Below, one piece after another: positions 11,478 through 21,804 of a stretch of 64,000 nt of DNA; the first letter of the stretch is position 1; the number at the start of each line of letters is the position of its first letter. The notes below the pieces were generated by a model. It saw nothing but the letters and a program-made list of their open reading frames with translations. It made no database searches and was not told where the DNA came from. The stretch covers positions 4,092,001 to 4,156,000 of the forward strand of contig OY783223.1 in NCBI GenBank assembly GCA_963678705.1, given 5' to 3'. Position numbers and translations under genes: made by a program. This stretch comes from Panorpa germanica (Eukaryota; Arthropoda; Insecta; Mecoptera; Panorpidae).

Positions 11478-12386
11478 AAGTTAGGTTAAGAAATATATTT
11501 GTATATAAATTAATGAGAATAATTATTTACGTATACGATTTACATCAAGTCCAAACAATAGAAACAAAAGTAATTATATGAGCCGAAGAAACTTTCTTAT
11601 TTACATTGCTTGAAAGTAGAACGAAGCAACGGAGCAGCGGACGATTTTGTGTAATAAGAATATTTGCATAATAAATACATATTAGCTAGATTTCTGTAGT
11701 TTATGTTTTTGTTCTGTAGCCCAACTCAAAAACTTTATGAATATTTTGTAACTTATAGTAAAGTTTTGTTCGAAACTTATACGATATTTCATTATACATA
11801 CGTTGCTGTATGTAGGGAATATGATACACAATTAATTAATTAAATTATAAGTTGTAAATGTATACAAATTTATTTGTTTGTAAAAATGATCGCCTGTGTG
11901 GCAACGCGACACAATCGTCTGAGAAATCGCTTATTCAATGTTAACGGCTGATTGAATATAATAAGCACGTATTCGCTTGTCCAAAATTCGCTTAAATAAA
12001 GCTAGTGTAAGAAGTACATTACATTTACAAGGTTCGGATAGGCCTGTCGCACACTGCAACCCTATTTAAGCGACAGCAAATTCGGATATAAATGTGTTAT
12101 GTAACAATACATACATACCACATACCGATACTACAGTACGCCAAGTCAAACTTGTGTACTGTAGGGTGTATTGGAGTTGCTTTGCACTAACATAATTTAT
12201 CTTGAGAGCAAACTTTTACTTTAATTTTTATCGATGCACCACTGTTCTTTAATTTTCTTTTTTATACTAGGTATAAACTGAGAATAAGCTGTCCGGACGG
12301 ACTTTACACTTGGTATAAATTTTATAACAGATTTATTTATAATGCGGTATATGTATAATCTAACTTAAAAACTGATTACATTAAGG
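11478..12386. other. Unrecognised DNA containing a short dispersed repeat
   Basis: Bases 12144-12236 (GTCAAACTTGTGTACTGTAG, GGTGTATTGGAGTTG, TTTGCACTAACATAATTTAT, GAGAGCAAACTTTTACTTTA) recur inverted at 30957-31055. No gene recognised elsewhere. Bases 12379-12386 are the left target duplication CATTAAGG of the neighbouring hAT. Confidence 0.6.
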
Positions 12387-13298
12387 CAGCGGTTCTCAAA
12401 CTCTTTACTTCGAGCCCCCCCTGTATAATCCAGTTGTAAGCCGGGCCTCTCTACATGTAACCGTACTATATATTATAAGGAAGTCGCATTTGACATTTTA
12501 CAGTCAATTTTTATTTAGTTAAGTTTTGCACATTCTATGCATACTCTAATGGGGCAATAGGTTTAATCGTAATCAAACAACAAATTCTATACAAACAATT
12601 ACTGTTTATTTAATTATTTTAGCTACTATAGTACATAATTGTTATTTGTAACTAACTCAAAGCAATAATAATAAAAAGAGCGTTTTTACAAGAATAAGTG
12701 GTGGCGAATGGCGTGAGTTCACTCAAACTTGGGTGTTTCCTTTGTACACCAATCCAGAAGGATGTGAGAGAAGATTCTTTAAACTTCATTTCAAGCTTAG
12801 TGTCACCTTGGAGGTCAATGAGATTTTCTTTTCCTTCATGTTGAGGGAGCACTCATCGAATGATGGTTTGAACGGGTTTTGAATCCATGCCCCAGTTCCC
12901 ATTAAAATATTTTTCAAAACGAGATCTGAGGATTCCTAAGTGTTTAAGAAAGCATTTCTTTGCATTGGTTGGAATAGTTTCTTTAATCATAATTTTAAGA
13001 ATAGGAAATAGCTCGAAATTGTCACTTTACAGACCGCCTTCGTACAAACTTAGTTTCCTTACAAAGCTTTTCACCTTTTCAGTCCATTGCAGAAGGTTTG
13101 CATCTTTTTTCTGTATTTTCTGATAAACTAAAAAAAAAAATGTTGGGCACTTTTACGTCGTTGACTTAAAATTATACACTTGTTTGCTTTATTATTTTGT
13201 AAGTAAATTTAATTAATTTTTTAACCAAGCATTGGGCCCCCCCTGAGCCTTCATTGCGCCCCCCTTGGGGGTCTCGCCCCACACTTTGAGAACCGCTG
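12387..13298 (-). mobile_element. hAT element, 912 bp, with remnant transposase
   Basis: Terminal inverted repeats are CAGCGGTTCTCAAACTCTTT on the left and ACTTTGAGAACCGCTG on the right. Exact 8-bp duplications CATTAAGG flank both sides (12379-12386 and 13299-13306), which is diagnostic of the hAT superfamily. GC-rich subterminal blocks (CCCCCCCTG, GGGCCCCCCCTGAGCC) are typical of the Charlie/ZBED-type group. Only the C-terminal part of the transposase remains, so this is an internally deleted, non-autonomous copy. Confidence 0.93.
12652..12930 (-). pseudogene. hAT transposase C-terminal remnant
   Basis: Minus-strand translation gives LRSRFEKYFNGNWGMDSKPV, then QTIIR, one in-frame stop (TGA), then VLPQHEGKENLIDLQGDTKL, FKESSLTSFWIGVQRKHPSL and LTPFATTYSCKNALF. 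This follows the C-terminal dimerisation-domain pattern of hAT transposases of the ZBED/Charlie type ('EELIDL..D..LK..F....L..FW......YP.L...A...LLPFATTYLCE.GFS'). The expected Glu-x-Gly-Phe-Ser after SC is changed to KNALF. The N-terminal zinc finger and the catalytic region are absent. It lies centrally in the 912 bp element and shares its orientation. Confidence 0.85.
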
Positions 13299-13306
13299 CA
13301 TTAAGG

Positions 13307-14060
13307 TATTCGGCTGGGGGCGACTCTATATATTTTTAAGTCTTAAGCGTAAGTTTGAGAACCATAATAAAGGTTATAAAATTTATGACAAACCCTTAGA
13401 AATGTTACCAGTCATATAACAATTGGAATTGAACTAGAAAATATAGCAATATTAATTTTCAAAACTTATATTTTCGGTTCTAACTCATTAAAAGTCAGTG
13501 GAAGAAAGCTTAAAATTTAGTACGTTATTCATCTAACTAATTGCAGCTTTAGATTTTGATTCGCCTTTAAAAGTTACTGACATAAAACGATTTAAACATA
13601 AAAAACATGGTTTTTTGATTCGCCATCTATATTTCGCGAATCAAAAATGACCAACTATCGATTCACCCTAACATTTCATAAAGCTCCTTTCATAGTTCTC
13701 TTAATCTAGAAAAGATCTCTTTATAATTAGCAATAAATAAGTTAACTGAACATAACATCTTCTACTTAAAATGTTCTTCCTGCTATTAAATAAAGCTTGT
13801 ATCCCAGAGGACTAACTGCAATTTATTTATCTGTGCTAATTATGAAGCACCCTGTACTTTTCCATTTACGATTTCGCTAATTTCATTTGATTCATATATC
13901 ATAGTTGATAAAACATCAGCCCTGACATATAGCTGGTTATCTATTTTTATCTCCGCGCAGCGCAGCGCACATCAATTCAATAATAAATCAGCAAAGGTCA
14001 ATACTCAACTCAACTCATAGGAAATAAATTTTTTTACTATTTTTATATAATACTTTTGGA
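13307..14060. other. Unrecognised AT-rich DNA
   Basis: No gene or repeat recognised. A small GCGCAGCGCAGCGCAC tandem lies at 13956-13971. Confidence 0.4.
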
Positions 14061-14066
14061 TTATTT

Positions 14067-14430
14067 ATGTCGCGTAGACATGCTACGTCTTCTATTGCTA
14101 CGAGGTGTGGCAGCTACTTCTACTTCTACGTCTATTGCTACGATATTCTGTGCTTCCTGGCCTGGCTGGTAGCACGTAACGGACTGACTGTACAGTGTAC
14201 AGTGTACGTCCTTGGCTTTAGTTACCGTGTACGTGTATTCGTTTGTTCCGTGCTACGTGTGCTACGGGCCACTGCTCTACGGTTCTACGGTGCTACGCTA
14301 GACGACCTACGTTACTGCCATAAAGTCCTACGCTCCCAGGTTGCTATTTACTTGCTACTGCCTTTCTCGTTACCCTGATCGTAGCAGTAACCGTAGCCGT
14401 TGTCGTAGCACGCTCGTAGCCCGTATCAGG
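14067..14430. repeat. GC-richer block of degenerate CTACG units switching to CGTAG
   Basis: CTACG occurs about a dozen times between 14081 and 14335 (GCTACGTC, TCTACGTCT, GCTACGATA, GTGCTACGTGTGCTACGG, TCTACGGTGCTACGC and others). From about 14380 the reverse complement CGTAG takes over (TCGTAGCAG, CCGTAGCCG, TCGTAGCACGCTCGTAGC, GCGTAGACC). The block is much richer in GC than its surroundings. The 103-codon frame starting at 14067 is low-complexity (repeated Y, R, L, V) and I do not call it a gene. Confidence 0.7.
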
Positions 14431-14559
14431 AGCGTAGACCATTAGTTGACATATGTCGACTTGCTTCGAGGTAATACATAAATATTAATAGATTATTTAC
14501 TAGTTTCTGGATCACTGACAGCTTAATAAATATTTATGTTGGTATTATATGGATACGTA

Positions 14560-14561
<2 letters not shown>

Positions 14562-14618
<57 letters not shown>
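14562..14618. repeat. (TA)n microsatellite
   Basis: Uninterrupted TA dinucleotides. Confidence 0.97.
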
Positions 14619-14621
<3 letters not shown>

Positions 14622-14769
14622 GGCTTGTCTGCTCATGTTACATGTATTTAACATATCAAATTACCTTTTACATAAATGATGTTTTCCAACAATAGTATCA
14701 GGTAATCCATTTTATTGCTATAAAACTTGTAAGTTGACCTTTCTAGGCTACTTACTTTCTTCATATATT

Positions 14770-14960
14770 AAACGACGAGACAACGCAGTGGGCTAGAGCA
14801 TTTAACTTTACGCTAGAGTGCTGTGTCTTCGGGTTTGATCTCTGGACCAGATTTATATTGTTGTTATCAAGTGATTAAAGATGCAATATCCCCGGGCCAG
14901 ATATTATCTGGGTTTGATTATAATCAGATTTAATTGGTTATGTGCAATCATAATCATGAA
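14770..14960 (+). mobile_element. tRNA-derived SINE candidate
   Basis: GACAACGCAGTGGGCTAGAG resembles a pol III A box (TRGYnnAGTGG). It is followed about 45 bases later by a B box-like GGGTTTGATCTCTGG (consensus GGTTCGANTCC). The spacing fits a tRNA-derived head. The body that follows (TGCAATATCCCCGGGCCAG, then AT-rich) is unrelated to a tRNA, and there is no tRNA cloverleaf 3' end, so this reads as a SINE head and not a functional tRNA. The right boundary is uncertain and no second copy was found. Confidence 0.5.
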
Positions 14961-16075
14961 TATGAACATAAAAACTTGATCACAAAAAAGAAAATTCGAT
15001 AAAGAAAATAACCAGAGCAATAAAAACGAATGACGGAAACGAGAAACGAGACGGAAAATAATTTTAAATAGAATAATGAAATGAAATAGATTATGTCTTA
15101 TAAAATGTTGATAATTGATTAACTTAATGATTAAATTAATTGTTTAACTAAAAATAAATATTAAAAATTCAATAACAATAACTAGTAACATAGTAGGAGA
15201 TCGTCTTTGATAGGAATCCGCCGACCTCAAATACTAAATTTAATAAAATATATATTAACTAAACTATCGGTCGAAATTGATCGCAACAATACTTCAGACG
15301 TCTCTTTCTTAGGGTAATGTCGCACTGCGCACTAATTTTTTTTTTCACGTACATTTTTCCGCGTGAATTTTAAATCAGCTACTTCGCAAACTTTGTTATT
15401 AATTATCTCGAATTTTAAACAGTCAAAAGTTGTCTTAAAAAACTCTTATGTTATAAAGCTTCACGCTGTAACTACCTTAAAGACTTCAGTGTGTTCTCTG
15501 TCATTCGCTTAACTCACAAGTTTCATCCAACAAAGAGCTAGTGGCCGATACTACGTCAGCAAGAATCCATTTGTATCCTCTCGCTCTCTCTGTATAAAGT
15601 AACGCTATAATTAGCCTTCATAGATAATGAGTGCAGAGGGAGAGTGGGGGGAAGGTTGTAGCTGGCCCCCCCTAAGTGGTTTTCCGTGAAAACCTTGTGT
15701 AGAGCTTTGTAGCGGTTTTAGGGTTTACAGGAATAAAAAAAGGTCAAGGATAATATGATGTATCCTTCAAATATCCTTTTGATATTGTTTTTGTAGTAAA
15801 TATCTCATATTATGAAAATTACTATATACATATACATATTATATACATAATGTTATACATATAATATGATACGCAGGAAATTTTAATCATATTAAAATAT
15901 ATTTACTTTGTTCAAATTATTTATACTCGTATTAATAAAGTAAATGCAACGTTAAAAGAAATTCTACCATACAATTTAGGATTAGTAAAGTCACTTTATA
16001 AAAAGTAAATGTAAAGAATATTTACTGTATTCATTTAAAGAAAGGTTTTGTCTAGGATCTGTAATATTTCTGAAG
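14961..16075. other. Unrecognised AT-rich DNA
   Basis: No gene was recognised. Notable small items are a CTCTCGCTCTCTCTG run (15587-15601), a G-rich patch followed by GGCCCCCCCTAAG (15636-15677) and an ATATACATATACATATTATA stretch near 15825. No second copies were seen. Confidence 0.35.
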
Positions 16076-16079
16076 TCTG

Positions 16080-16885
16080 TGAGCAGATGTTTCAAAGCAG
16101 AGGAAATATTATTAACTTTGTCAACGTATTTATAAATGTATAATAATATAACGTATAAATAATGAAAAATTAAGGAGATGTATTTCAATATAATAAATAA
16201 GAATAATATCATAACATTTATGTGGATACCAGGACATTGTGGAATAAGAGGAAACGAAATTGCGGATAAATTGGCAAAGGAATCAATAAATTTAGAAATT
16301 GAGATGAAAGTGAAATTACCTTCATATGAAATTTTTAATATAATCAAAAAATTATACTTCAATTTGAGAAACACAGATTTCATTAACAAAAGTCAGTTAA
16401 AAGGAAGAGATTATTATATGTTACATCCAAATGTAAGTAAGAAGAGATTGTTTAGAAATGTGTCCCGCAAAATTATATCAACTATAATCAGAATCAAAAG
16501 TAATCATTGCAAAACTCCAGCTCATCTGTACAAAATTAATATTAAATCTGACGATAGATGTCAATGTGGTGAAGAAGGAACTTCGGGTCATATTATATTT
16601 GAATGCATAAATTATAGTTTAGAAAGATCAAAATTCAATAGTGAGTTATTGAAATATTTAGAAGTTTGTAAAATTGAATTATAAATTATAAAAGATGTAT
16701 AAAAAGTGTTTGATGGTGTCTATGACGAAAGAAACTCAAGGCAAATAAGTAAATAAATATAAAAAATATTTATAAATGTAAATTATGTATTGCAAATGTT
16801 TATAAATGTTTATATTGTTTTTAGTGCTAATAGCTACTGAAAGTTGATGCACTCAAATAAATATTTAAAAAAGAAAAAAAAAAAC
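16080..16885 (+). mobile_element. LINE B inserted in, or joined to, a LINE A 3' end
   Basis: A degraded LINE A piece (GCAGATGTTTCAAAGCAGAG, ATTAACTTTGTCAACG) precedes LINE B coding sequence (16178-16681). LINE B ends at GGCAAATAAGTAAATAAAT (~16757). LINE A then resumes with TTTATAAATGTAAATTATG and runs to its natural 3' end, AAAGTTGATGCACTC then AAATAAATATTT plus A-rich tail (16885). About 45 bases of LINE A are missing at the junction. Confidence 0.7.
16178..16684 (+). pseudogene. LINE B ORF2 C-terminus: RNase H end plus zinc knuckle
   Basis: The frame begins inside the RNase H domain: ITFMWIPGHCGIRGNEIADK carries the conserved W.PGH.G..GNE.AD signature, with the last acidic catalytic residue (D of AD). 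It continues through LKGRDYYMLHPNVSKKRLFR and ends in CQCGEEGTSGHIIFEC, the CxC...HxxxxC knuckle of I/R1-group non-LTR elements. Compared with the copy at 50984, an in-frame segment (about 80 bases) between NSE and LLKYL is missing here, so this copy has an internal deletion. The reverse transcriptase and endonuclease are absent (5' truncation). The opposite-strand frame is a shadow. Confidence 0.85.
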
Positions 16886-17330
16886 ATAAATCATAAAAGA
16901 AAAGAAAACCAATCAATGTTTTTGACACAAAATTGATTATGTTTCACCCATCTACCCTGATATAAACCTACTGTGGGTTTAAATTGACTTTACATTAATA
17001 ATTTGGTTTTATTATTCGGATAGAACCTTTCGAGAAATCGTGAATCTGATATTTTGTATACCGAACCCTTTTTTAAGTATTCTATGTTCACCATACCACA
17101 CTATAGTCACCTTCTGCATAAATCAAATCATTTTTCATTGAAACATTGAAATATTAAAATATTGATACAGGCATATTGCGAATCGTGCAAGTTGTGACCC
17201 AGTTGTATGATTAATTGTGTTAAAAATGTAAATGTTGAAGTATTGCTTCCATCTCATATTCCATCGCCTTGTTACTAACTTAACAGTTTAATCAAAGTCG
17301 AGGGATGTAGGAGGATGGTGAAGGGTCCAA
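16886..17330. other. Unrecognised AT-rich DNA
   Basis: Nothing recognised. Confidence 0.4.
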
Positions 17331-17331
17331 C

Positions 17332-17548
17332 GGACTTGTGAACCTTAGTTCTATAGCCTTAATATCTATAAAACTGTATTATATATTGATAAAGTTTTTA
17401 CCAGAACCTCAAATATCCAATTATTTCTAAATAACTCCTTGTATTTTAGGAGATATTAACAATTAAATAAGTTATTTTTTCACTTTTAATATTAAAGGAA
17501 TCCAACGTTATATAAAAATCCAATATATGTTACGTCACATGCAGCAAA
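17332..17548 (-). mobile_element. Family M MITE, decayed fragment
   Basis: GGACTTGTGAACC, CTATAAAACTGTATTATATA, CCAGAACCTCAAATATCCAA, AGGAGATATTAACAATTAAA, AAAGGAATCCAACGTT and TACGTCACATGCA follow the left third of the family in order, with many substitutions and a short insertion near the end. It breaks off near 17548. Confidence 0.8.
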
Positions 17549-17734
17549 TATGTCACCTCTTTTATACAACAGAGACACATACGATTGTGTGTGTGATACG
17601 TCATTTACTATCAACTATCAACAGCAGCGTTGTGCATCCTATGTAGCATTATATCAAGAAGGTTGCCAACAAGACAAAATATTCTCGATTACTTATTATT
17701 ACTTATTTCTTGAAAAACAAGTGGCAAAACTGAA

Positions 17735-17784
17735 AGTCAAATTTCGTTGCCCCAGAGCCTCCACACCTCTAAATCCGGCCCTGC
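17735..17784. mobile_element. hAT-like terminal end, orphan
   Basis: CCAGAGCCTCCACACCTC then TAAATCCGGCCCTG; reverse-complemented it starts CAGGGCCGGATTTAGAGG, the style of hAT terminal repeats (compare the element at 43122-44172, ends CAGTGGCGGATTTA and TAGGGGTGGATTTA). No partner end was located. A shorter AAAATCCGGCCCTG also occurs at 60970. Confidence 0.4.
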
Positions 17785-18257
17785 TTATATTAACGGTCTG
17801 GTTTCGTTGAAAGTTTGACAGCCACTGTTTATGCTATAAACAAAATGAATTGATGTGGAAATTAGAAATTTTCATGTAGCGTATAGACGAGTTGTGCGGT
17901 CAATTAACTCGGTCACCAGGGTATTCGAGCTGGTGAAGCCGTCTAGCTTTATAAATACACGGAAATAGTGAAATATAGGGTAGCTTCGTAACACAAGATT
18001 TCAAAGCATATTACTTCGAAAGTGTTTGCAATTTAGAGATTAAATTTATAACACTCTAAAGAGTTGGGATAGACAGTTCCGCCAGTTCTTTGTAAAGCGA
18101 CGCGAACAACAATTACTAGTTACGTAAATTTTGTATCTAATATACAACGATTTGTGATTAATTTTTTGAACATGAACATAATCATAACTTCTGATTAAAA
18201 ACACAATTTTAAACCACTTTTAAAATAGCTATAAAACAAGATTTTTCTTAAGTAAAA

Positions 18258-18677
18258 ACGTCGGTAAATACGCAGTCGATTCGGACTAGTGGTATAAATC
18301 AAAATTAATTCGGTGTTCAATCGAACTTTTAATTACATGGCTAACCGGAAGTCGTAACTTATTCTTATTTTCTTCAAAAATTGAAATTTAGTGAAACCAT
18401 GCACAATGACAGTTAGGTTCCATATCGTGCGGCAACTCATAAGAAGCTTAAAATCTAAAAAACCTCATTATTTAATGAAATAATTTTTTTATAAATAGGT
18501 TATAAAAATTGCAATTTTTGAAGAAAATAAGAATAAGTTACTTCTGAAATTTTGTAATTACCTAAGAGACATATTAGTTAATCTATTTATAAAAAAATAA
18601 TTTCATTAAATAATGAGGTTTTACCACCACTAGTCCGAATCGACTGCTATCGAATCGGCTGCGTACTTCACCAACGT
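18258..18677. mobile_element. Foldback DNA element, 420 bp, 8-bp target duplication
   Basis: Perfect 8-bp direct repeats AAGTAAAA flank it (18250-18257 and 18678-18685). Its ends are inverted: ACGTCGGTAAATACGCAG on the left against ACGTTGGTGAAGTACGCAG from the right. Further inside, long arms pair: CAGTCGATTCGGACTAGTGG, CTTATTCTTATTTTCTTC and CCTCATTATTTAATGAAAT each recur inverted. It is a non-coding, non-autonomous element; an 8-bp duplication fits hAT (P-like elements also make 8 bp). Confidence 0.9.
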
Positions 18678-18689
18678 AAGTAAAATATT

Positions 18690-20825
18690 ACATTAATTAA
18701 AGGTAACATCCATGTTTTGAATTTAACGTGTATATTCCATAAAAATCTCCCATGGCTTAACTTTATCATAAATTGAAAAAAATGAAATTATTCATGTTAT
18801 TATGAATTTTATACAAAAAACAAAATAGTCAGTTCCTAGTGATACATTTCATATAATCCATATTACAACAAAGCTGCGCCATTTTTCGGTTTAATCTTCC
18901 ACTTTTGATTGGTGTTAGTAATTTTGTCAGACATCACAGAAAGTGAGTAATTTCAACTACTTTGTATAATTTTCTTTTTGTGGATCACATTCTTTCTACA
19001 AAATGAACAAACTGCTTTGTTAAAGTGAGATAGCAATAGCTTTGTTAGAGGGTGCTATTAAGTTTTTGCCTATTGTTAAATTTTCTTTATTTACGATACA
19101 AAAGATAAAATACTGTTATCAACACGTCAAGAAAATTAAAAATAACGCCGCCGGAAAAATCAGATACAGTAGAGTATATTTATAAGACTACAACCAGATC
19201 TAACAATAAGTCCTGCAGTAAAATGTAGTTAGATAAAAGGAAAACTTACTGGCACAGAAACCAAAGATAAAACAAAAATAAATAGAAGTACGTATAAATA
19301 TAGCTACGTCTTTCAAAATTCAGTGGTTTTTATTAATATACTATTTATGTATTATTTTTTAGTAAGTTTAATATGTAGCTTTACACAAGGTATTCGTTCT
19401 TGGAATAATAATATTTTAAGGGCGCAAACTAGCCCTTATATGGAAGCTATTTCATAGCACCTATAAATGGAATCAATTCAATTTATTCTTTTGTTGTGAT
19501 AGTAGAAAAATTTGGGTATTAAAGTGGGCATAAAAGTGCTACATGGATAATTATATGCACTGCGCGCTTTCTATGCAAAATTAATTTTATGTGGTGCCGA
19601 TACCTTAAGCCAGCGCCAAACGATGCGGTGAACGTGTGAGTCAAAGATTGTCATGGCAAGTTTCCTACTACACGGTGGAACGAATGTTTGATCCGAAAGA
19701 TTTATTTATTTTATTAATTTGTTGATATTATTGACACTGACACTGTTTATCAAAAACTTTCAAGTAAATAAAGAAACTTTCAAGTATAAAACCTTCCTTT
19801 GTTGGACGATTCGTGCACGTGACATGTGGATCAAGTGTGTGGTGGGGGTAGAAAAATCCCTATTGACGCGGGTCAAAAGACCAACAACAGCCCGAATGTT
19901 GGACACACTTAGTTCCAGCATCGGCCACACGATTCGTACGCAGTTTTTGATATACTTTATTTTATATTTAGAGTCTAAGAGGAGATGGGATTCTATATCT
20001 TTACTAGACCTTACCGGCTAGGGCATTTACAATTTTTATTTGCTAAGATTTGTTCTAATAATAGTAGAACTAAAACTTTAATTGCCTTTATGGTAATAAC
20101 TGTAAAAAAATAAAGAAAAAATATTTGTTTTTATATGTCAAAAATGTAAATTAACGACCTAGTTTTTATAGTAGGTCTTGTTAGACTTACTGTAATTTTC
20201 ATTAAAAAAATGATTTACATCGAAAAATGTCAATTTATGTCAAAGGATATTAACTTAAAAAAATCCAAAAAATCTAAAGTTCCGTCACCAAAATCAGTGC
20301 CTTGGTTAATATCCCATATCTCTAGAATACGTATTACAAATTCAAAATGTCAAAGTCATACTTTTCGCAAAATGACAGTAAATTGAAAACAATCATCTCT
20401 TATTGATACACTCTTTAGTAATAAAAATCTGCCCCAATATTCAATACATTTTGTAATCAATTAATATCAGTCAGTGTTACGCTGAGTGGGGGGGGGGGGT
20501 GCGTCTAACATCTATTGAATCTCTGCCCCGGAGTGGCATTAAATTAATAATGTTAAATTCCATATTATAACATAATTTAATTAAAACGCTCTTTGTAAAT
20601 AACTCATAACACAATCTGACATCTTCAGTAAATTTAATTTAATAATATTACCAGTTCGGCGTTCATAGCCGTTGGTAGCTGTTCAATCGCTGTACAATCA
20701 ATCTATGTACATTATATTACTAACAATGGATTGTCTGTCATGTGAGTTACTTAAGTATTTTAAAATTAAATTCTTTACAGGATCACTCATAAAGAAATTC
20801 ATATTTTTAAAATCAATATTGTAAA
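18690..20825. other. Unrecognised AT-rich DNA
   Basis: A short phrase AAGGTAACATCCATGTTTTG (18701) recurs near 41921 as AAGGTAACATCCATATTTTG. The 100-codon frame at 19719-20021 has no recognisable motif and no splice or promoter context I can defend. A run of G occurs at 20488-20498. Otherwise nothing. Confidence 0.4.
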
Positions 20826-21180
20826 TTGTAACATGTTAAACTTACTGTTCAACCAGTTTGAACACAAAAGAATCAAGATACAATTCACATATTAGAATAT
20901 ATTTGAGATAATTTATAAGATAATTTCCAAAAGTCCAATTTTATTACGAATGGTAAATTGTTAATCAAACTTATGTGTTGCTCTGAAATCAAAGTTTATT
21001 TTAGTAATTTACATACACATTATAATAATTACACTGTTTAACTTAAATCATACTATCTTGCCTGAAATCAAAGAAACGACATTTAAAGTTTATTATTTAA
21101 ATTGTCAATTCCTTTTTATCTAATTTTATTATAACCTATCAATATGCACGGTGAGTTCTGTAGACTCGAAATATCAACGG
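20826..21180 (+). repeat. Dispersed repeat family E, copy 1
   Basis: The left part (GTAACATGTTAAACTTACTG, ACACAAAAGAATCAAGATAC) matches 38258-38330. The right part (AAACTTATGTGTTGCTCTGA, ATTACACTGTTTAACTTAAA, TGTCAATTCCTTTTTATCTA, TGAGTTCTGT) matches 49745-49925 on the opposite strand. A further match to 38360-38410 lies at 21718-21790, beyond a LINE tail insertion. Non-coding; element class unknown. Confidence 0.7.
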
Positions 21181-21354
21181 CTGTGTTGGCCGTTATTCCT
21201 CAAACGTCATCTATGGAGTCCATGAGTATATGGTTACTGTTTTACCGACAGACAAGCTTTGTACCAACTGTAGAAATATTATTTCTTTACATAAATAAAT
21301 AGCAAGATTTGTCCTGTTTATATCTCGTAAACTATACGTTCTAATATAATGATT

Positions 21355-21712
21355 TAAATTTTGTTGGATAGAGGGTTTATGTCTGTAATAGAGTGATAGA
21401 GGTAAAAGACGGGAGAAGTGAACATGAAGAGAGATGGGAGGAAGGATAGTGAAAAGATAATAGAAGTTTTGTCGAGAGGTGACAAGGAAGGCAAGAGGTG
21501 AGAGACGGAGGTAGAGGCAAGGAAGAAGAAGCAGGAAACGGTGAGAATGAAGGAAGTGGAGTAGGGAATATGAAGAGAGAGGGTTAAGAAGTAGTAAAAG
21601 TCTAGAATAGTTTAAGTTTGAATTTATATAAGATTGAAATGTATTATCAAATATAATACTGTAGATTGTAAAGCCGAAAGGCACACAATTATTATAATAA
21701 ATAATAATACAT
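21355..21712 (+). mobile_element. R1/Jockey-like LINE 3' tail
   Basis: Purine-rich untranslated region (GGATAGAGGGTTTATGTCTG, AGAGTGATAGAGGTAAAAG, AAGGCAAGAGGTGAGAGACG) ending GATTGTAAAGCCGAAAGGC, ACACAATT and an AAT-rich tail. Nearly the same sequence lies at 47270-47485. ATTGT and ACAAT can pair around the GCC-GAAA-GGC hairpin. No coding sequence is left; the opposite-strand frame is a shadow. Confidence 0.85.
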
Positions 21713-21804
21713 TAGAATACTCGTTGATGCAATATAGGGTAGATGATCTTATTAATTAGAATATCCTAAAAAATTAATTTAAAAAAAAGTATTATAAATA
21801 AATT

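Noticed and set aside
12887-13123. 78-codon plus frame
   Set aside because: Antisense to, or beside, the hAT transposase remnant within the element.
14067-14378. 103-codon plus-strand frame
   Set aside because: It runs through the CTACG repeat block; composition (Y, R, L, V repeats) follows the repeat and no domain is visible.
19719-20021. 100-codon plus frame as a possible gene
   Set aside because: No recognisable domain, no neighbouring splice signals or promoter; long frames of this size are expected by chance in a 64 kb window.
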